Shown here: in pieces, positions 22,007 to 34,329 of the stretch
Layout: each line of letters starts with the position of its first letter
How positions within the stretch are numbered: position 1 is the first letter of the stretch
Assembly: GCA_036023115.1 (NCBI GenBank)
Contig: JAYKKT010000080.1
Coordinates: 9,818,501-9,882,500 of the forward strand
Direction of reading: 5' to 3'
DNA length: 64,000 nucleotides
From: Brasenia schreberi
Lineage: Eukaryota; Streptophyta; Magnoliopsida; Nymphaeales; Cabombaceae
Position numbers and translations under genes: made by a program
Notes under the pieces: model-generated
Database searches by the model: none
What the model was told of the DNA's origin: nothing
Seen by the model: only the letters and a program-made list of their open reading frames with translations

Positions 22007-23954
22007 CTGCAAAACATTTGCAATGATGTCACTGTCTTCTGTTGTTTTATGTATCTCTTATTATTTCTAGCAGATACTCATGTAATATGGAAAAGTTGGT
22101 GTATATGAATGAATCTTCACTCGAAATATGTGAAGATATTTATGGCCAAAATTTGGGAAACACAAAGGTATATTCAGCTGTTGCAAAAGATAGACAAAAG
22201 CGTCCTTCGTGAGCTTCTGGGCAAAACTAATGTGGGGGTTTCAAACAATGCATATAAGAATATCCTCGCAGCACATCTGAGTTTGCATCTCTTCTTTCCT
22301 TCTTGTTTATAGGAGCTTAGGGCAGTGGGCACATGAGAACAAGTACCAGTGAATGCTCTAAGTATGAACATTTATCAATTTGATACTTAATAAATGTAGT
22401 GCATATCATACATGTATTGTATGTATTAGATGGTACATGTATATATGGTATATATTATACGAGGCACCTCCAACAGACCGAGCAATTTACTTTTTCTTTT
22501 TAAAGGGCAAGCCTTTAAGTTGTCCAATCTCTTTTTCTTTGTGGTTTAGTCATGTATTATGACTTTGAAGTTCTTTTAAGTGATTTTGAGCCATTGAGTT
22601 GCATGTTGGCGTTTTCCTTGAAGATAAACATACTTTGATTTGATTCTTTAAACTTTTGAATAAAAAAAAGCTTCCTTCTTTTAGCCTTTCCAACGGCAAG
22701 TACAGGAGCTATTAAAGGTGGTAGGGTTTAGAGATGTCAATATGGGCCGGGCTGGTCTGTGCCAGCGAAAATGTGGGCCAGCCCGGCCCACCTTTTATAT
22801 GGGCACTAAAGTGCTGGCCTGGACCGGCCCATGAAGGGCCATGGACTGGTCCGGGCTGGCCCACATAAAAATATATATATTTTTATAATATTATATATAG
22901 AGAGTTTTCGATTACATGTATATACATACTATATGTATGTATAGTTTTTTCGATTACATTTATATATGTAATTTTTTTTGTTATATGTATATATATGTGT
23001 AGTATATATGGCTCACATATATATGTATAGTTTTTTAGTTATATATATATATTACATAAATATACATATGTATAGTTTTTCCATTAGTTGTATATATGTA
23101 TGTATGTATATATATGAATATGAGCCATATATACTACATATATATATGTATAGTTTTCAATTACATGTTCATATATACTACATATATATGTTTAGTTTTC
23201 CATTAAATGTATAATATACACAACACACAAATATATATCAATATCCAATGGGTATTATAGATCCGATTCAATATCCAATGGACTTGTGGCCCTGCAGGCC
23301 AGTCAGGCCCGGGTCATCGGCCCTGCTTCAGATATGAGCCAGAAATCTCTGACCCGGCCTGCACTTTCTCAGGGCCTGACTGGCCCACAAGGACAGGCCC
23401 ATTTTGACATCTCTAGTAGGGTTGCAGTTTTAGTTGCATTGCCTAATGATCCCACTTGACAACGGTGCAAACAGTGAGCAATAAGTTGAAAGGTGTGTAA
23501 CTTCTGCAGAAGGCCTCCTGGTGGTGGTGTGTTTGGACTAAAGCATGCTTTGGCTATTAGAGGACATCAATGCTGATCCTGTTAAGAGTAAAAACTTACC
23601 TAAAGTTGTTATGACAATGTCTAAATGGATCAAAATTAAACAAGAAAGGGATACAGAAGCAACATAGATAAAGGAGGAAGGTAATTATACAATTCTATAG
23701 TTATAAGGATCAAAAGCTACTGATACTGCAGCAATCAGTAGGTACAAGATACCTGGAGAACAAAGAACAAGGATTTACAGAGGAAAGCTACAGGAAGAAC
23801 CTCTTAACCTCGAGTTTCTCAAGGCTCTAATGTGGCAACAAGAAAGATTCGAGGAAAAAGATAAGAAATTGATTTAGAATATAACATCAGTTCTCTCCCA
23901 TTGAGATGGACTCCAACCCGAAAAAGTTCAGGGGAGGAAATGTGAATTGCTCAC
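22007..23954 (-). other. intron 1 of the malectin-like receptor fragment, hosting a MITE
   Basis: Between the signal-peptide exon (donor after 23955) and exon 2 (acceptor before 22006). It contains the 687-bp MITE at 22729-23415. Flanking sequence 22565-22728 and 23416-23460 resembles 30855-31055 (motifs TTGAGCCATTGAGTTGCAT, TTTCCTTGAA, TTGCCTAATGATCC), so the intron includes an older dispersed repeat split by the MITE. Confidence 0.55.
22729..23415. mobile_element. hAT-type MITE, 687 bp, perfect 8-bp target duplication
   Basis: Ends TAGAGATGTCAATATGGGCC and, inverted, GGCCCATTTTGACATCTCTA (one mismatch in 20). It is flanked by GTAGGGTT at 22721-22728 and GTAGGGTT at 23416-23423. An 8-bp duplication plus TAGAGATGTCAA-type ends indicates a non-autonomous hAT element. 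The outer zones are GC-rich (GGCCGGGC, GGCCCAGC motifs). The middle is AT-rich with repeats of a TATGTATAGTTTTT...ATTACAT unit and an inner inverted pair, TAGTATATATGGCTCA and TGAGCCATATATACTA. It has no coding capacity. Confidence 0.9.
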
Positions 23955-24039
23955 CTTGTTGTCCATTAGCTATTGAAGCAGCAGCTGTCATTGCTATGAT
24001 GATAGATAATGCAAGGAAGTTTAACACTTTATTGGACCT
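23955..24039 (-). pseudogene. signal-peptide exon of the malectin-like receptor fragment
   Basis: Minus-strand exon reading SNKVLNFLALSIIIAMTAAA then SIANGQQ, ending CAACAAG/GTGAGC at 23955. A hydrophobic stretch followed by small residues and SIANGQ is a typical secretory signal for a receptor kinase, and the phase joins exon 2 to give QQDQFINLNSGQ. There is no in-frame ATG before it: the codon just upstream is AGG, where an ATG would give a normal start. So either the start codon is lost or another exon precedes. Confidence 0.6.
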
Positions 24040-24269
24040 GGATGAACATATGGAAAGTCATTAAATTGTATGAAAACACGAAACAATTATGCATCTCAAT
24101 AAGAAGAGAGCACAAAAGATACATTACATGATGACGAGTAAAGGCCAGGTCAAAGTCAATGATAAACCACACTCTCCCTTTGCCTTGTTTATCCTTTTGC
24201 CCAATATAACCAACTTTAGTTCTTTGCATTTCTTGATCAGGGACATAAGTTTTGAATTACAACTGTGGC

Positions 24270-24430
24270 ATTTATTACTTTTTTTGGTTAATAACAAGAG
24301 TATCCCCCACCCTGGACAGTGAGACCTTCCGATCTGCATTTGTATACACATCGTTCATGGGGATCGATCCCAGGACTAGATATTTAAGGGCCTTAGCTCT
24401 AATGCCCGGACCGACGCTTGTTGTTTGTGA
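24270..24430 (-). mobile_element. SINE-like tRNA-derived repeat, third copy
   Basis: On the minus strand: A-box-like TTAGAGCTAAGGCCC, B-box-like GGGATCGATCCCC, a GTGTATACAAATGC stretch, then TTGTTATTAACCAAAAAAAG. The same general plan as the copies at 12577 and 19285 with a more divergent middle. Confidence 0.5.
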
Positions 24431-25900
24431 AATTTATTTTAGAAAGTAACTAATGTGTCCATAGTTTTATGAAAAAAAATGAGTGTTAGGGGTCTCAATT
24501 TTCCTACCAAAAACATCAAAACTTATATATATACACACACTCCTCTTAAAATTTGCCATCTAATGTGCGCAAGTTTGAAAACTAACCGTGCCAAATCCAG
24601 TTATATTCCCCATAGGCACAAATAAACCGACTGGCTAGGGGAGGCAATTTCATGTTTATATGAAAAACAGGTCAACCTGAACAGTACCTGATTCCTTTTG
24701 GGTCACTTTTGTTGGATACTAACATAGACTTTTTGGGCCAATATGTCACGTTGGGTTTCATGTTGTGTCCGAAACTGCCACTAACTTCATGCTTTCAGCC
24801 ATGTTCAGGTGATCATATCATTTCGTGTTCGTTCAAATGACAGGATCATCCCAAACGTGGTTTCCTTATTTTTGGGCTCTTTGAGTGGCCTCAAGCTCAG
24901 ACTTTTCACGCCGTGCTCGTGTACTGAAGTTCTAGTCCTTACAATTCATACTATCAAACAAACCTTCTCTTCTTGGCTTCACAACTTAGAAACATTTGCT
25001 GCCCTAAATGGGTTGACTGTTAGATAAGCAGTCAGCATTAGATTTCGTGCAAAGTTGAAAGGTTTACGATCACCCACTCATTGAACATGAAGGCACTCCT
25101 TTCACTTAACCACGGTCAAGCTAATGGTGGACCTCCTTGTGGCTTTTACTTGTTCAATCAAAGAATACATTCAAGCTTGTTCCAACTGATTATCTAATAG
25201 AAAGGATTTGTGATTAATATTATATGAGTTAAACTTACTAAAATGACTTATAAGAGGACGCTTAAAAAGATGCCAAAGAATTTCATTAAGAAAATTGTAA
25301 ATGCAATTTTGAATTGAATAACTTTTCCAAAAGTAGGCCTAAACATTCCTTTGTCTCCAAAAATAAGGACTTCTTTACCAAAAAATAAGTTAGTATTTGG
25401 GGAAGAAGTTTACTGTTTAAGGTATTTAACTCATTTCAGTGGGTTTGAATTATTAGTTCCACGCCCAAGGCCTCAAGCTCAAGGTGAATTTAAGCGTTAA
25501 CTCATCTAGTTTACTTAAAGAAAATGCGGGTTTTAGAATTTTAAAGCTGACTAATTTGGGCTCATTACAGGCATAAAGCGGGAATGGTTTGACCTAAGAT
25601 GGGACCGTGTATGTGGTTTTTGTCTATCTAATGACATAACATTTAGGCATCTCGGGTATTGGATTTCTGTGATGGAATATTGGAAGTCTTTAAAATAATT
25701 CTTTTTTAGCATGTTTTGAGAGTAAGTTAAATTCTTTTTTCCGAAAGTTATTGGCATTGACACATGAGATTAAAATTCTTTTTTTTTGTGTTTATTTTCC
25801 CCATGTCTTGAGAGATGACTTTCGGGATGTTTTTATGTGAAAAGTATGACATCTTGTTGGTACCTTATTAACGGCTAGTATTTCCAGATAAGTAATCATC
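24431..25900. other. no feature recognised
   Basis: Stop-rich AT-rich DNA, no coding or repeat structure I can support. Confidence 0.3.
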
Positions 25901-25903
25901 ATT

Positions 25904-25977
<74 letters not shown>
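25901..25977. repeat. microsatellite (CT)n(TA)n
   Basis: CT units at 25904-25926 pass directly into TA units at 25927-25976. Open frames across it are artefacts of the repeat. Confidence 0.95.
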
Positions 25978-25979
<2 letters not shown>

Positions 25980-28780
25980 GAAGATGGAGGATGCAAACCA
26001 ATAAAAATAGGAGAGCGATCAATTTATGACAGATGATTGAGATTGAAACAGAAGGTAAAAAGTATATACAAAGGCAATCAAGTACCGTATAGAAGTACAT
26101 TATTTTTAGTTTTTAATTTTAACCCCTCGTAAATCTTGATCGAATAGTTGAAATTGTTCTTAATGTAATTTCCATACCATGCATGCTCCAACTTTCATAT
26201 GTATATAGAGACACATGGAAAAGTTTATCATATTGGACATTCCTATTGGATTACTTTGACCTGACCCTTGGTGCTAACTCCCAAACCAAACACAACATTT
26301 TCGGGTTCGGATCAGGTAAAAGAATTGCCGCACCTAGGCTGCTCCACCAAAAATTGTGAAAATGAAGAAGAATTATAGCCCACGATGACATCCATTGTGC
26401 AATCCGACCAACTTAGTCATGAGGCCAACACATTTTCTGCTCCCTGAATGGCCAATAAGGTTATCCAGATGATGCCCAGAACAATAATAACTGCAGTTGG
26501 ATTGGTGACTTAGGTTAACAAGCTCCGCATGCAGTTGCCAATGTGATATTTGCACGATATAGTTTGATAATATGCATGAACGAAAGTAGCACAGAAGGTG
26601 TTGCATACGATGATTGCTGAAACATTAGTTTCACTTTGCGATGGATGGTGAGTAATCTGCAGCTTGAAGTGCAGCAAAATTCTGATGTATCAGCAATTTT
26701 AGAACATGTTCCTTTTCTTGTACTTGAGGAATCAAAGTGATGTGGTTGAAAGTCTTTCCTTTGAGCTTGCAGCTTTTTGCTTATATATGTGTGTGTGGTT
26801 CAAACTGCAGAGCTTCCCTTAACTGTTGTACAATATCATTGTCCGTCTCGTTGATCCTTTCTCGCCTCTGCAATATCTGCTACTTTCTTCATTGATTCAA
26901 TATTAAACTGTCCTTCCAATCTATCATCAATTATGTCCATGAGATTGTAGTATCAATCATGGGTTTTGCCCAATCAAGGATGTGGCGTATTGAAATAGTA
27001 TCAGTTGCAATATGTTACAATGCAAATTCCAAGCGTTCCACGTACTTGCTCCGTGCATGGCTCGTGCGTCGGATTGAGCTCTTGGCGCATCTTGACATAG
27101 TGACTTGAGGTCTTTGTTATTCGTTTTGATATATAATAAGTGGTTATATGTGACCGCTTTGGTTGTTGTAAAGAGTTCAGGTGTGAGGCAGAACATTGGG
27201 GATCCGAGCCGTGCTTATTTAGGTTTGGTTTTGCATCATTTTAGTATCAATTGGTTTGGGTTTAGAACAGTTCATTTAGGATCCGTTAGGATTAATATTT
27301 AAGCTCTCTTGGAGCTCTTGTAATGTGGGAGTATAGCAATTAAACAAAATGGAAATCGTCTTATTCCTTCTCCTCTTACTTTCAACCGAGATGCATGTAC
27401 ACGTGTGTGGTGTGAGGGAAGGGCGAACCAAGGGTCATGATGTGCAACCCAGCAACATGGTGTGTTGGGTCATGGCCATTTAGGAGAGATGTGCTACGCA
27501 GGAAAGAAACGGCTGATCAGTTCGCGGGTGGCAAATCATGCCGTGTTGCCGGGGTTCTTGCCCTTGATCTTGGGGTTCAAGGGGACAGAGTAACACAGCA
27601 CGCTGTCCTTAAATGACCTCAAATAGAACGATGCTGAAGCTATAGATATCACTCTTTCTAGTAAGCTTACCAGTCCTGGGAAAACTACAACAATTGAAAG
27701 TTTTTACTTTGAAGCTATAAATGTATGCATGCACACTGGTCATAATATAAAGCATTTTGTCACTTAAATTATCATAAGAATTCTGTGGGTATGCGTGCTT
27801 TCCCTCTTAGAGTGGTATGAGAGAATCAAAGTGTGTGTGTTAGTTTTTTCCCCCTTCATTTGGATGTTTAATATTGTGAACCATAATCATGTAGAAGCCA
27901 TCTTGAAGTCAGAATCTCTGAATTTTCACCTTCCCACAGAATTGGTTGTTCGTGGATGTTTTAGTTTTACTATTTGGAACCGAGTGCAGGTTGTGTTATG
28001 GTTCGCATGCACGGGGATCAAATAGCATTTTCTTGCTCTTGCTAAAGCTTCAAAAGAGAGTTGAGGACGAAAGTTCTGTTATAAGTTCACAACAGTGTGG
28101 TACAATATCGCCCACATCGTAAAAATATGGTTATCTTTATCGTATTGATCAAGAAATCTATGGTAAAATCGTAACGAAACGAAGTATTGGTTTGTATTAT
28201 ATGATATGAGCAATACAACCAATACACTTTTTCCAAACTCAAACCTATGATCAAACATGTTTCTCTGATGCTGGGGAGTTTTCTGCCTGTTTCTAACAAG
28301 TAGCATGATTTCAAGCATTTTCGGTGTTTTTATTGTGTTTGAGGTATAAATATATTGTTCTTCCATAATTTTCAGATTTGGATGGCATGTTTAAGATGTC
28401 AGTTGCAGAATATGGATCGATAATGATCCGGCATAGAATGGTGACTGCTGAACGGGTTAAAGTGAGTGTGCATCCCAGCTACAAAATCATTTAGCGGGAA
28501 CTCACTGTAATGTTATTCCATGCACGAGCAGAGTTAAAGAAGGAACAACTGGTAAAAGTAGAAATGAGAGGTTAGAAACAGCAGAGACGTAGGATGAAGA
28601 AGGCGATCATGTAACCATTGCCAACATAGGGTAAGAAGGCGGTAGTTGTGTTGTAGCAAATAAGGCAAATATAGTTAGTTATGAGAGGTAATGGGCAGGT
28701 AAAAAAGAGAGAACATGAAGAACATTTCCATCGCCTACTCTTTATGGTCACTGGTACAATTCAGAGCATTGGCGGCGAGT
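25978..28780. other. no gene recognised
   Basis: Contains scattered short open frames without recognisable motifs. 27100-27350 (ending AGCTCTCTTGGAGCTCTTG and an AATTAAAC region) has the look of an LTR or transcript 3' end, but no partner copy or flanking duplication was found. Confidence 0.3.
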
Positions 28781-29060
28781 GATGGAATAATTCTGACAGT
28801 TAATCAATTGAAAAATAATTTTGACGGTTCAAGGAATATGTTTCCGTCGGTTGTACTGTTAATTCTACCGGTTTTAGAACGGTCAAAAATATTTTGGTAA
28901 TTCTTGCGGTGGTTCTTGAGTTTCAAATTCATGAGTTGTAAATCCTCGAAAAGTTATTTTCGATAGTTTTAAATGTATAATTATGACGGTTTACAACCTT
29001 TGGAAATACCTCAATAATTATTTGTGGCAATTTTTAATATATAATTATTTTCGATGTGAC
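28781..29060. repeat. GACGGTT-rich subterminal-type repeat
   Basis: Short motifs such as TTTTGACGGTTC, TTTCCGTCGGTT, ACCGGTTTT, TTATGACGGTTT and ATTTTCGATAG recur every 30-60 bp with AATAATTAT spacers. Dense GACGGTT-type subterminal repeats are common in plant CACTA and related DNA elements. The ends are not visible, so the class is tentative. Confidence 0.35.
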
Positions 29061-30340
29061 AGGACCTCGTACCCTAGCCACACCGTCTCTCCCTCCCTCT
29101 CTATCTCACATCCGCAAGACCTTCTATGCTTCTGCTGCAAACAATCTCATCTCTCCTTTTCCCAGCGACGGCCCCATCTCAAGGTTCTGGCAAGACCTCA
29201 GGGACTCGTATTATCTTCTGATTTTTGGTAGGCTGCTGAATAGTTAAAATAGTTATTTCTAGTCACGAAAGAATCTAAATACATTTTTAAGGTATGTGCT
29301 GTAATTGTTGTATAATTTTGTAAAGGACAGAAAGTATTTTTCAGTATTGTAAGGTATGAAAGTATACTATCGTGGGGTGAGCCACCACATGATTTTCAGG
29401 TAAGCCCCCCTCCCCTTCTCTCTCTCTCTCTCTCTGATTTCTGATTTCCCAGTCAAATCCGCTCTTGTTAGCGACGACGGCATGTCTAGAATGGTGGTAG
29501 GTGCAGGCAAGCTCGTTGGGATGGCTGCAGCTCGTCGCCATGGAGGAAATGGCAATACCATGTCGTCGTCGTGGAGCTTGAGAAGGGAGACGAACCAGGT
29601 GGGTCGATTCAGAGATATGGTTCGCCATAATCCAGGTCGTCAGATATGTTCCTACGGCTGGGATTATTCTCAATCATGGAAGCGTCATGTTCGGATTCTG
29701 TCATCATGGCAGATAATAGGGGGTTTGAGTAGATCTGGACTGAATCAAGTTAGATCCTGAATCTATCGAGTGGAATTCAGATCTGAACTAGGTCCAATTA
29801 TCTGAAACCATATGAACAACGTCGGTCCATGTCCTGTTGTGTAGATCCGATCCGAGTATCCAAAATATGATCTATTTACGTATTTATGCGACAAGAAGTA
29901 TGGATCTAAGCTTATCGGGTTAGATTTTGGTGCCTTTCGGGTGTGTTCAATTTCAAGGTCAGCCTCATAATCTGATAAAAAAGTGGAGTTTGATTACGAC
30001 GGCAACAGAGTTTCATAGTCGAAGACCTTGCAATAAAATGCCCCTTGTGGGTGAATATTCTTTTGTATCTAACGGATAGCAGAAGTTGTTTATGATGATG
30101 TTGAATATGCACGGTGTTTGTTAGTGCTTTGATGAGTGTTCTGAAGTGATGTTATAATTGTTTAATTAATTTTCTTAACGTGCATAAGTGCTACTCTGCA
30201 TAGTTGGTGGTCTTTCAAGGTTCCAAATCACAGTGATAGACCTGCGGCAGTAAGCGAAAGATGGTAATTGATCTCATGATAGGTATTACTTCTCAAAATA
30301 TATATTTGCATTGTTTTGTACTGCATGACAGTACAAAATC
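29061..30340. other. no gene recognised; one protein-like short frame
   Basis: The plus frame at 29062-29244 (RTLATPSLPPSLSHIRKTFY, ASAANNLISPFPSDGPISRF) has balanced composition and may be a gene fragment, but I do not recognise it. A CT microsatellite lies at 29418-29437. Confidence 0.25.
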
Positions 30341-30480
30341 TTAATCAGCACTTGCCTTTGCCCTTTCCCTTAAGCAAAGGTCTCGAATTCAAGCCTTGTG
30401 AAAGGAGAGAAACCGTAATGGAGTGCTTCACTCCCACAGTGAGCCGACTCGGCTGGAATCAGAATAGTTGTGGACCTTTT
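30341..30480 (+). repeat. SINE-like sequence with B-box motif
   Basis: AATCAGCACTTGCCTTTG at 30341, then GGTCTCGAATTCAAGCC (B-box-like) and GAAACCGTAATGGAGTGCTT. AATCAGCACTTGCCTTTG recurs at 31143-31160. No poly(A) or target duplication, so only SINE-like. Confidence 0.35.
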
Positions 30481-30588
30481 GTCTTCCGGGCACTGGCGGT
30501 AAACAGATGAGAGGATCTCAGCAGAACATCTGAATGAATCTCTTCTTTTCCCTCCTTTGGTTGAATTTAGAGAATGCAGCTCCAGTGG

Positions 30589-30710
30589 CGGATCTACATT
30601 GAGGCGAGTTGCCCCGCCTGAAATTCAAAAAACTAATTGGGGACGATTGAATCCATGACCATTAGTTTGCCCCACCTCAAATGGTCGAATCCATGGACAC
30701 TATGGAGGGA
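30589..30710. repeat. short non-autonomous element with GTGGCGGATCTA-type end
   Basis: Begins CAGTGGCGGATCTACATTGA, followed by GGCGAGTTGCCCCGCCTGAAATTC. Related ends appear at 40318-40503 and 61163-61390. The right end of this copy is not clear. Confidence 0.4.
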
Positions 30711-31203
30711 ACTGTCTGTTTTGTATCATTCTTCTGTAGACGGGGTCGTTTACTTTCTTGTTCAAAATTTTCTTAAGGTCGATCGTTTAAGGCTACTCAT
30801 TATCGTCTCCTAACCGCTCTTAGTCGTTTTCAGAGAGAAACATTGTTGATTTTGGAGTTCTTTTGTGCGAATTTGAGCATTTGAATTGCATACGTACCAT
30901 TTTCCTTGAATACAAACAAGGTTTTCGTTTGATTCTTCAAATTCTCGAAGTTATTAAGACAACCATCTTTCTTGCTTTAGCATTTTAGAGGTACAAGCAG
31001 CTATTTCTTAAGAAAACTGTTGCCTAATGATCCATCAATGGAGTGAAGCTCTCCATTGCGGTTTCTCCTAATGCTCAACTGGTACAAGCACCATGCCTAA
31101 TGATCCATTTCAATGGAGTGAAGCTTTCTCGTATCTCAAGCTTAATCAGCACTTGCCTTTGTGAAGAAGTGTAATTTCTTTATAAGGTATGTCAATGGAG
31201 GTA

Positions 31204-31330
31204 TTAAAGAGTTAACCTATTTGTTGGATGAACTGTTTTGGTTTTAACTAGGTTCAGTAGAATTAAATGTTAGTTAGTTGGAGCTTATCACCAGGAGATG
31301 CTCCTGACGTTACGAGCTGAAAGCACATCA
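31204..31330 (+). repeat. 5' LTR of the Ty3/gypsy element, internally deleted
   Basis: Shares ATTAAAGAGTTA, TTTGTTGG, GAACTGTTTT, AATTAAATGTTAGTTAG and GAGCTTATCACCA-GAGATGCTCC with the 3' LTR near 34334-34455. It then jumps to the last bases (AAAGCACATCA), so about 310 bp present in the 3' LTR are missing. The deletion joins at CTCC, which is present at both ends of the lost segment in the 3' LTR. Downstream, TTAGTGCTTTCATTGAGA is the usual sequence at the 5' edge of plant gypsy internal regions. The left boundary is approximate. Confidence 0.6.
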
Positions 31331-31540
31331 TTAGTGCTTTCATTGAGATCGAATCACTCTCCAACCCCATTATTTTTGCATCCTTTCTCATTCTATTCCT
31401 CCTCTCTCACCCACCAGCAACTCAACAACTGAACCTTCTCCCCTATTCTCTTTTTCATTTTTTTTCCTTTTGACTGAACCATGCCCACATCCATACCTCC
31501 CTTACATCCTTCTTTGGTTACTTCTTAAACACTCACCACC

Positions 31541-32600
31541 ATGGTTGAAGAAGAACCAATTCTCCCTACTTCTGGCCCTAGAATGAAAATTCGAAGAAAT
31601 ATTGGCCCAAATGACACAACTTTCCCATTCCGTCCTAAATCCTGGTTTCCAACGTGCTACCCCACCGAATCACGAGAGTGTATATGAGCAAGGATTTGAC
31701 TCTGATGAGGAAGCTGCTAAACACACTCATCATAAACCTTATGACTTCAAAAGAGGTCGTAACGATATTGACCATGTCATCAAGTTTAAGATTTATACAT
31801 TCAAAGGAACCAACTCACCTCAAGAGTACCTTGAATGGGTACAATGAGTAGAAAAGATTTTTGAGTATCTTAACTACTCTGTGAGGCCAAGAAATGTCAG
31901 GTAGCAACCCTTGAATTCACATATGATGCTAATATATGGTAGAAAATATGAAAGATCAACGACAAAGGGATGGAAAAGGCAAAATAAGGAGTTGGTGGTT
32001 AATGAAATGACTCATGTAAAGAGATTTGTACTTGATTATTACCGCCATGAATTATTTGTCAAGTTGCAAGGCATTCATTAGGGAGGAATGAGTGTGGATG
32101 ATTATGTGGAGGAATTCGAGACCCTCATGGTTCAATGTGAAGTGCAAGAACCTAAGGAGCAAACCATAGCCATATTTTTCAACGGACTAAACCATGACAT
32201 TAACGAGACCGTGGAGCTACAACACTATGTCTTCTTAGAAGATGTAATTAAGCTTGCCATTAGATTTGAAATAAGCACCAACATAGTTCACCCAGGAACC
32301 ACTCAACTAAGTTTCTTAGCAGTAAAATAGTACCCTCCTTGGGTTTTGCACCTCCCACACACAAGTAGTCGGCAATCAAAAGGAACACCATTGGTTGTGA
32401 GGCACTGCCAATTATTAAGACAAAGGAAACACCAGCCTCATCCTCATGAAGCAAGGACATCAAATGTTTTAAATGTCTCGAAAGGGGACATATTGCCTTG
32501 TAGTGCCCCAATCACAAGGTAATGATCTTGCACGAAGCAAAAAATGAAGTTGAACCAAAAATCATATACGTGAAGAGGTGACCTTTGCTGATGAAGGAGA
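31541..32600 (+). pseudogene. Ty3/gypsy gag relic with zinc knuckle
   Basis: Starting near MVEEEPILPTSGPRMK, several frames carry a gypsy gag: SVYEQGFDSDEEAAKHTHHK, IKFKIYTFKGTNSPQEYLEW, FVLDYYRHELFVKLQGIH, MSVDDYVEEFETLMVQCEVQ, EPKEQTIAIFFNGLNHDI. A CCHC knuckle follows, CFKCLERGHIAL-stop-CP, near 32468-32510. Stops occur after YLEWVQ and GIH and inside the knuckle. Gag coats the RNA of the retrotransposon; this one cannot be made as a single protein. Confidence 0.75.
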
Positions 32601-32970
32601 GTAGATGGTAATTCATAGAATTGTCAACTCCATAGCTTTAAGTTTGGAAAATCAAAGAGAAAATATATTTCGCTTACGGTGCACCATCAAAGACAAAGTC
32701 TACAACCTCATCATTAATGGAGGCAGTTATACAAACGTTGCTTCTACCGAATTGGTTGAAAAACTCAACTTTACGACCCGCAGGCATTTTCTTCCCTACA
32801 AATTGTAGTGGCTGAACAACCAAGGAAAGGTATGGGTTGATAAATAAGTCACTATTCAATTTCCATAGGAAAATCATACCAAGACAACATTAATTGTGAC
32901 ATTGTTCCTATGGATGCTAGCCACCTCTTATTTGGACACCCATGGGTGTTTGATCGTCGCGTATAGCATT
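32601..32970 (+). pseudogene. Ty3/gypsy protease relic with changed active site
   Basis: MVIHRIVNSIALSLENQREN leads to LIINGGSYTNVASTELVEKL. The plant gypsy protease motif at this place is normally (I)IDGGSCTNVAS; here the catalytic Asp is Asn. The tail LLFGHPWVFDR is the usual end of the protease before reverse transcriptase (LLGRPWxFDR). Confidence 0.7.
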
Positions 32971-34100
32971 TAAGAACACTTATACGTTCTTAAAAGAAGG
33001 ACGGTGAATCACGTTGGCACCTCTCAATCCACATCAAATAGGAAGTAAAAGCTCTCCTAACTCACTAGACATTTCATTGAGAAAAAGACCAAAACAATCA
33101 AAGAACACTTCTATTGGCCCCATATTTCTAAGGATGTTCACAAGATCATTAAGAGATGTGTTGCATGTCAAAAGGCTAAAAGCAAAGAAGCGGCACATGG
33201 TCTTTATTTGGCTCTTCTCATTCCCGAGCGACCATGGGAGGATATAAGCATGGACTTTATCTTGGGCCTCCCTCGAACGCAAAAGTAAAATAACTCAATA
33301 ATGGTCATCGTTGATAGGTTTTATAAGATGACTTACTTCCTTCCCTACCACAAGACAGATGATGCGGTATGTATAGTTGATTTATTCTTTAAAAAAATTA
33401 TACGATTGCATGGAGTTCCAAAGAGCATTGTGTCGAATAGAGATACCAATTTCCTTAGTTTTTTTTAGAAGACTTTTTGGAAGAAATTGGGTGCACGTCT
33501 TCTATTTAGCACCACATACCACCCCCAAAGAGATGATCAAACTAAAATAGTAAACACTAGATACAATGTTGTGGGTTATTATCCAAAAGAACCAAAAAGA
33601 GTGGGACATGTACTTAGCCCAAGTTGAGTTTGCATACAATCGAAGTGCGCATAGTACTACTCGTCGTTCTCCTTTTGAAGATGCATATGGGTTCAATCTT
33701 ATCACACTGCTTGATCTTACACCACAACCATTTTTAAACCACAGTAACACAGAAGACCTGCACAAAGCTAAGTCCACCTAGAAATTCCATGGTAAAATAT
33801 ACTAATAGATTCAGGAAAAGAATCCAAAGCTTGAAAACACTATGAACCATGCAAGAAAGCGGACTCGATTCAATCCTTGCGATCGCGTATGACTATGTCT
33901 CAACAAGGATAGGTTCTCCAAGAAAAGGTAAAATAAACTATCATCTCGTTCATTCAAAATTCTGGCAAAAATCAATGACAATGATTATCATATTGAATTA
34001 CCAAGTGAATATGGTGGATCAAACACCTTCAATATATGGAACTTAATATCATTTGTTGGAGATATTGTGGATTTGAGGTCAAATTCTTCCTCACCCGACA
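32971..34100 (+). pseudogene. Ty3/gypsy integrase relic; reverse transcriptase and RNase H deleted
   Basis: Directly after the protease, the sequence enters the integrase zinc-binding region: FYWPHISKDVHKIIKRCVAC then [69 protein letters not shown], and later KEWDMYLAQVEFAYNRSAHS. D, D and neighbouring integrase motifs are recognisable but spread over frames with stops. The whole reverse transcriptase/RNase H block (about 1.5 kb in intact elements) is missing between about 32965 and 33010. The end (GDIVDLRSNSSSP near 34057) is the usual gypsy C-terminal tail. Confidence 0.78.
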
Positions 34101-34329
34101 AGAATGTTGGGCCATGTGATGGTAAGCCATGAAAGGCAGCGACATTGAACCAAAGCTTGATAGGTCGAATGACTAGATCCAAGTCACGAAGTATGATAGA
34201 CCCAACCTAGGATCTCGAACAAAGAGGAGGCCTCATTATCGATCGTGGGCCCCCAGGAAAATTAATCTTATGTTAACTGCAAACCAAAGGGAATTAGCAG
34301 CAACCTAGCCAACCAACTCCATTTTGCAT

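Noticed and set aside
22900..23215. Regularly spaced AT-rich units, possible CRISPR-like or satellite array
   Set aside because: The units are uneven in length and sequence and lie inside a MITE; this is eukaryotic DNA and nothing resembles repeat-spacer structure.
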